Notes under the pieces: model-generated
The model's input: only the letters and a program-made list of their open reading frames with translations
Database searches by the model: none
What the model was told of the DNA's origin: nothing
In this document: piece after piece, positions 7,039-10,519 of the stretch
Layout of the letters: each line of letters begins with the position of its first letter
How positions within the stretch are numbered: the stretch's first letter is position 1
Made by a program: the position numbers and the translations under genes
Origin: Lachnospiraceae bacterium
GTDB lineage: Bacteria; Bacillota; Clostridia; Lachnospirales; Lachnospiraceae
Length of the DNA stretch: 10,519 nt
Assembly: GCA_016282215.1 (NCBI GenBank)
Contig: JAEEKC010000022.1
Span: forward strand, 1-10,519
Direction of reading: 5' to 3'

Positions 7039-9117
7039 TTATTTTATTGTTTTATAAATCGTGTCTAAATCTGATTTCAGAATCCCATAAGCGGAAGTCG
7101 CATCCGGTTTTACACTCATACCGGACAGGAAACTAAGGTCCGGATTCAGATCAACATAGCTGTTAAACGTATCCTTCAGCAACGGCAGGCCGTTTCCGCC
7201 CTCTAAATATGCACTGTCCTGGGCCTGCTGACTCATCATATAATAAACAAACCGTTTTGCTGCATTCGACCTGTCTTCATCATCTCCTGCCGTTACAGCC
7301 CAGACATTGCTATACCCCATTTTTGCATTATCCAATGCACTGATACTGTAAATGCCGGCCAAATGCTCCTGCACATCAGGATAATCCGCGATCGTTCCTA
7401 CATAACACGAAGATTTTCCGTTTAAAAAATCTGTTTTGCTGTTGGATCCGCTTTTCGTGGATACCGTCATATTCTCGTATAAGACTGTCACGTCATATCC
7501 TGTCGGTATCTGACAGCTGTTATACAGCTTTTGGAAATCACCGAATTGATAATTATCCATATCCAGCATCTTATAGACATCTGTCAGATCAGAGAAATTA
7601 ACATTATCATATTTGTCCAAAAGCGATGACTCAAAGGCATCCGGAAGATTTCCGGCAGCTGCTGCCTTCGCGATCTTTGTGGCGTATTCTTTTTCCGATA
7701 CATACTCTATATTGACCGTTACCGAAGGGTATGTCTGGAAAAAATCATCCATCCCGCTTTCGACCCGCGTTTGTGTATCAGATTTTGTATCGCCCTCACT
7801 TACCGGATACCATACCGAAATACTACATGGAACGAGTGTCGCTTTATTCTGCGACCGCCTGATCATCTGATACTCTTTCGTTCCTGCGACTCCGACAACA
7901 GCCAGAATGCCGGTGATCAGAACGCCCCTGATTATCCGGCGTCTTAATATCTCGCCCTTGACCGACCTGACCTTTCTTCTGCGCATCAGACTGGTTTCCA
8001 GTTCAGCTACGCTCTGAAAACGGATCTGCGGCTGCAAGGCCATGCACTTCATGATGATCTTGCTTAAGTATTCGGGTATGGACCGTTCTACCGCTCTCGG
8101 TTCCCTGACATCATCCTTCGTCGTCCTGTTCACCGATTGTTCCGGTATCACACCGGTTATGATCCGGTATAATGTCGCGCCAAGCGCATAGATGTCCGTA
8201 TAAGGACCCTGCCTGCTTTTTGTACGATACTGCTCCGGCGGTGCAAAGCCGGGTTTCAATACCACGGACAGGGTTTTTTCTTCTTCCGGATTTGACGAAA
8301 ATCTTGCCGCGCCGAAATCCAACAGTTTGACAATTCCATTATTGCAGATAAAAATGTTGTCCGGACTGATATCCCTGTGAATGATCTTCTGCTTATGTAA
8401 TACTTTGAGTGCCTGAATGACTTCGAGAATATACTCAACGCCTTTTTCCCATGGAATCTTTCCGCCGTTTGCCTTCGTATATTCCTTTAACGAAACACCT
8501 TCCAAAAATTCCATGACGATATAGGCGGTTCCGTTTTCCTCAAAAAAGTTGTAGACACTGACAATATTGGAAACATCGGAAAATCTGGCCATATTCCTTG
8601 CTTCGTCTAAGAATCTCACCAGCCCTTTTCGAAAATCTTCCTCTCTCTTGGCTGAAAAGACGGAAACGGTTTTCCCGTCAGGCATTCGATTTACCAGGCT
8701 TGTGGGATAAAACTCCTTAACCGCCACTTGAATATTCAGTGTATGGTCAATGGCGCTGTACATGACACCGAATCCACCGAAACCTACAACGCTTTTCACC
8801 TCATATCTGCCCTGTAAAAACGTTCCCTCCTTCAGATGATATACATCTCTTTGGATATCTTTCTTTACATTCTGCTGTTGTGACTGAAACAGATACTGTG
8901 TCCCGTCTCCTGTTTTTTCCTGCTCAGTCAGATACAGTGTGCGGTCATCCTGAGACTGCTGCTGATTCAGATATAAAGTGCGATCTTCCTCAGGTTGTTG
9001 TCCTGACAAAAACTCCGTACGATCTTCTGCGGGTTGCTGATCAAACAAATACTCCGTATGACCTTCTGTGTTCTCATCTCCGCCACCGAAAAGCATTTGT
9101 GTATTGTCATCATCCAT
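7039..9117 (-). CDS. Transmembrane Ser/Thr protein kinase with solute-binding-protein-like ectodomain
   Basis: Receptor-type Hanks kinase, 692 aa from the ATG at 9117, chosen because AAGGGA sits six nt upstream. Residues 1-80 are an acidic, Gln-rich array of six Thr-x-x-Leu motifs (T6, T21, T34, T47, T60, T73). The kinase domain spans about 103-375: Gly loop GFGGFG (112-117), AVK with K134, HRDISPDN (D249, N254; Ser in place of the usual catalytic-loop Lys), DFG (D267), APPE (E295). A basic segment and one membrane helix (about 395-413) follow. The ectodomain (about 425-692) resembles family 1 (sugar-type) ABC solute-binding proteins: SISVWYPV start, AAAAGNLPDAF, IPTGYDVTVLYEN, FLNGKSSCYVG, and the C-terminal AAKRFVYYMMS/LPLLK pattern. 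At about 260 aa it is much shorter than the usual 380-420, lacking the central helical part. It probably senses an extracellular ligand and phosphorylates itself and the neighbouring FHA-linked proteins. Confidence 0.92.
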   Translation of the reverse strand: MDDDNTQMLFGGGDENTEGHTEYLFDQQPAEDRTEFLSGQQPEEDRTLYLNQQQSQDDRTLYLTEQEKTGDGTQYLFQSQQQNVKKDIQRDVYHLKEGTFLQGRYEVKSVVGFGGFGVMYSAIDHTLNIQVAVKEFYPTSLVNRMPDGKTVSVFSAKREEDFRKGLVRFLDEARNMARFSDVSNIVSVYNFFEENGTAYIVMEFLEGVSLKEYTKANGGKIPWEKGVEYILEVIQALKVLHKQKIIHRDISPDNIFICNNGIVKLLDFGAARFSSNPEEEKTLSVVLKPGFAPPEQYRTKSRQGPYTDIYALGATLYRIITGVIPEQSVNRTTKDDVREPRAVERSIPEYLSKIIMKCMALQPQIRFQSVAELETSLMRRRKVRSVKGEILRRRIIRGVLITGILAVVGVAGTKEYQMIRRSQNKATLVPCSISVWYPVSEGDTKSDTQTRVESGMDDFFQTYPSVTVNIEYVSEKEYATKIAKAAAAGNLPDAFESSLLDKYDNVNFSDLTDVYKMLDMDNYQFGDFQKLYNSCQIPTGYDVTVLYENMTVSTKSGSNSKTDFLNGKSSCYVGTIADYPDVQEHLAGIYSISALDNAKMGYSNVWAVTAGDDEDRSNAAKRFVYYMMSQQAQDSAYLEGGNGLPLLKDTFNSYVDLNPDLSFLSGMSVKPDATSAYGILKSDLDTIYKTIK
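8892..9086 (-). repeat. Imperfect 39-bp tandem repeat (about 5 units) encoding a 13-residue Thr-x-x-Leu unit
   Basis: Units start at 8892, 8931, 8970, 9009 and 9048. Each encodes 13 residues of the form (acidic)(D/E)-x-R/G/H-T-x-Y/F-L followed by Gln/Glu-rich spacer; the last unit diverges into the first motif of the protein. The phase is exactly in frame, and DNA identity between units is only partial while the peptide motif is kept, which suggests old duplication followed by selection on the peptide. Confidence 0.8.
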
Positions 9118-9123
9118 GATTGT

Positions 9124-9129
9124 TCCCTT
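9124..9129 (-). promoter_or_regulatory. Ribosome binding site that decides the kinase start
   Basis: AAGGGA on the minus strand, overlapping the first base of the TAA stop of the upstream phosphatase and six nt before the ATG at 9117. The alternative in-frame ATG at 9144 lies inside the phosphatase coding sequence and has no Shine-Dalgarno-like sequence at a usable distance. Confidence 0.75.
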
Positions 9130-9860
9130 TACGCTTCCATCCAAACGGCAATTGCCGAATAATTATCCTGCTCTTTCCCCTTGCCTCTCTTTAATACAAG
9201 CTGCTGCATGGAAATAAGCCATTCCTGCGGGCTTTTGGATTTCTTTAAAAGCCGCTGCATTTCTTTTTCCAAAACATATTCCCAAAATCCGTCACTGCAA
9301 AGCAGAAATCTCATATTCGGATAGCACGGTAACCATTCTCCTGTTTCATAAACAGGCTTGTCCATTTTCACTCCCATGACACGAATCAAACGGTTTCTGT
9401 CTTCATGAAAACGAATCTTTGATTCTCTGAGCTGCTTTGCCAAAACAAGCATTTGCGGAACACTGTGGTCCAGGGTTCTTTGAACAATTCGGTCACCTTC
9501 GAACAAATACAGCCTGGAATCCCCTGAATATCCCCACCGTATTTTATTGCTTTCAATCTGCAAATTGACTATTGTAGTCTTGATATCATTCGGCAATGAC
9601 TGCCTGTACTGTTCTTCCAACAACCGATTCTGCGCTTTTCGAAGCGATTCCTCTAAAAAAGATTCTTGCTTATAATCATTTTTGAAATGACGCAGTACAG
9701 TACCGACAGCCAAATCCGAAGCCACTTCACCCTTTCCATGGCCACCTAAACCATCTGCCAATACAAAGCATGCCCGATCCTGTAATACGAGTGCCCCTAC
9801 CTTATCCTCATTATGGTTTCTGCCTCCCTTGTCGGATAGCATATGATATCGTATTCTCAT
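9129..9860 (-). CDS. PP2C-family Ser/Thr protein phosphatase, compact form
   Basis: Cytosolic metal-dependent phosphatase, 243 aa from the ATG at 9860, close to the minimal bacterial PP2C length. Motifs: DKGGRNHNED (metal ligand D19), LADGLGGHGKGEVAS (D36, G37), SGDSR (112-116), LCSDGFWEY (D190) and QDN (D232). The usual GSTA motif is changed to KTTIV (94-98). The acidic insert of the second phosphatase in this operon is absent. The ATG overlaps the TGA stop of the PASTA gene as ATGA, so translation is probably coupled. Starting here aligns its N-terminus (MRIRYHMLSDKG) with that of the other phosphatase (MIQVSYYGITDKG). The pairing with PASTA protein and kinase genes resembles PrpC-PrkC loci and suggests that it reverses phosphorylation by the operon kinase(s). 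Which of the two phosphatases acts on which substrate cannot be told. Confidence 0.92.
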   Translation of the reverse strand: MRIRYHMLSDKGGRNHNEDKVGALVLQDRACFVLADGLGGHGKGEVASDLAVGTVLRHFKNDYKQESFLEESLRKAQNRLLEEQYRQSLPNDIKTTIVNLQIESNKIRWGYSGDSRLYLFEGDRIVQRTLDHSVPQMLVLAKQLRESKIRFHEDRNRLIRVMGVKMDKPVYETGEWLPCYPNMRFLLCSDGFWEYVLEKEMQRLLKKSKSPQEWLISMQQLVLKRGKGKEQDNYSAIAVWMEA

Positions 9861-10519
9861 TCCATATAAAACTCGAAACCGCCCTGCCAATCGCCACCGG
9901 GTTGTACCTCCGGTGCATTAGGCTGTACCTGAATATCGGCATTAGGGCTCTGATCTACTGCGCCTGATATGCCTGTCTGCTGCTCAACTTCTTCTGTTGT
10001 TGCTGCGGCCTGCTGTGATGCTTGTTTCTTCTTTGCCGCTTCTTCTTTTTTCTTCTTTTCCTCTTCTGCCTTCTTCTTTTTCTCTTCTCTCTTTTCTTTT
10101 TCCTTTTCCTTCTTTTCGTTCAAAGACTCTTCCTTAACGTTTTTCAGCGCTTTACTTGCAGCGGACTCCGTCCACTTTTGAGTCTGCTGCCCGTTATTGG
10201 TATTCTGTGCAATAGTCTGTTGTTCGCTCTGTGTCTGTTGCTGTACAATATCACCGTCCTTGGTACCATCAGACTTTGCGGATGCCTCTGATTTCTGTCC
10301 GCTAACCACAATAGAGATTGCAGACCCTTTTTTCACAACCTGGCCTTCTTCTATATCCTGACGAATGACCTTGCCCACTTCCACGGTATTGTTGGTTTCA
10401 TAACTGATCTCAACCTCAAATCCGCTGGATTCCAAAGCTTTTATCGCCTCTGCCTCCGTCTTGTACTGCACATCGGGAACCACTACTTCATCATCCGCAA
10501 GATTATCCGCCAGGTTTTC
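9857..10519 (-). CDS. PASTA-domain protein, C-terminal part (start outside the window)
   Basis: The frame is open to the window edge, giving 220 residues of the C-terminus. After an acidic lead (NLADNLADDE) there is one PASTA domain (about 12-75): VVVPDV start, EAIKALESSGF helix, VGKVIRQDIEEGQVVKKGSAISIVVSG end. The conserved Pro of the loop is replaced by the DIEEG stretch. Then come a Gln/Thr/Asn-rich linker (about 90-116), a highly charged Lys/Glu helix (about 125-165), a second Gln/Ala-rich segment, and a Pro/Gly-containing aromatic end (GGFEFYME). PASTA domains usually lie outside the cell, binding muropeptides or beta-lactams at the end of membrane kinases or penicillin-binding proteins. 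The unseen N-terminus may therefore be a second kinase, but only one PASTA copy and a long low-complexity tail are unlike PrkC. A GTG at 10483 is not the start, because the PASTA domain begins before it. Confidence 0.8.
   Translation of the reverse strand, partial: ENLADNLADDEVVVPDVQYKTEAEAIKALESSGFEVEISYETNNTVEVGKVIRQDIEEGQVVKKGSAISIVVSGQKSEASAKSDGTKDGDIVQQQTQSEQQTIAQNTNNGQQTQKWTESAASKALKNVKEESLNEKKEKEKEKREEKKKKAEEEKKKKEEAAKKKQASQQAAATTEEVEQQTGISGAVDQSPNADIQVQPNAPEVQPGGDWQGGFEFYME
10039..10117 (-). repeat. Near-perfect homopurine tract (coding strand) in the PASTA gene
   Basis: Across 79 nt the plus strand is all pyrimidine except for a G at 10068, so the coding strand is almost pure A/G. 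It encodes the Lys/Glu run of the PASTA protein tail. The longest pure block is 49 nt (10069-10117). It follows from AAR/GAR codon use in a charged helix, but such tracts can form triplexes and slip during replication. Confidence 0.75.

Noticed and set aside
8892..9086. 39-bp spaced repeats as a possible CRISPR array
   Set aside because: There are no constant repeats alternating with unique spacers; the units are diverged, contiguous, in frame and encode a conserved peptide.
9118..9144. Upstream in-frame ATG at 9144 as start of the kinase
   Set aside because: It lies inside the phosphatase gene and lacks a Shine-Dalgarno sequence, whereas the ATG at 9117 has AAGGGA six nt upstream. The extra nine residues (MDGSVKGTI) do not continue the acidic repeat.
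9861..9890. TTG at 9890 as start of the compact phosphatase
   Set aside because: It would overlap the PASTA gene by 34 nt and add residues before the point where the two phosphatases align; the ATG at 9860 forms a classic ATGA overlap.
9969..10291. Phe/Ser/Leu-rich plus-strand frames that look like small membrane proteins
   Set aside because: They are the reverse complement of the Lys/Glu codon run in the PASTA gene; the hydrophobicity is an artefact of TTC/TTT/CTT codons.
10481..10483. GTG at 10483 as start of the PASTA protein
   Set aside because: The frame is open to the window edge and the conserved VVVPDV start of the PASTA domain includes residues before this codon; a complete protein would also lack any signal or anchor.

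Overview
The window is one uninterrupted minus-strand operon fragment of six genes, with GC content in the mid-40s by eye. Protein style (EssC with N-terminal FHA domains, PASTA protein, PP2C phosphatases, a kinase carrying an extracellular ABC-type solute-binding domain) points to an anaerobic low-GC Firmicute, most likely class Clostridia and perhaps Lachnospiraceae. The genus cannot be told from the sequence.

Layout in the direction of transcription (right to left): (1) 3' part of a PASTA-domain protein with a long Lys/Glu-rich tail (9857-10519, start outside the window); (2) a compact PP2C phosphatase (9129-9860), joined to it by an ATGA overlap; (3) a membrane Ser/Thr kinase with a repeat array at its N-terminus and a minimised sugar-binding-protein-like ectodomain (7039-9117); (4) a signal peptide-VWA-TM-FHA protein (5427-7010, GTG start); (5) a second PP2C phosphatase with an acidic insert (4558-5424); (6) a full-length EssC/YukB-type FtsK/SpoIIIE ATPase with tandem FHA domains (24-4526), the motor of the Firmicutes type VII secretion system (T7SSb). 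Junctions are -4, +11, +28, +2 and +31 nt. There is no room for internal promoters in the gaps, and no terminator or RNA gene was seen. The operon promoter must lie upstream of 10519.

The genes read as a write-erase-read phosphothreonine circuit wrapped around a secretion ATPase. The kinase writes, two PP2C enzymes erase, and the FHA domains of the VWA protein and of EssC read. Sensing would be by the solute-binding-like, VWA and PASTA domains outside the cell.

The most striking feature is a short motif, acidic-x-Thr-x-x-Leu. It occurs six times at the kinase N-terminus (the last five on an exact 13-residue, 39-bp period), about four times in the cytosolic linker of the VWA-FHA protein, again in the acidic insert of the second phosphatase, and once directly before the second FHA domain of EssC. 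I infer that these are shared phosphoacceptor and FHA-docking sites. No WXG100 substrates and no EssA, EssB, EsaA or EsaB homologues lie in the window, so the rest of the secretion system must be outside it.
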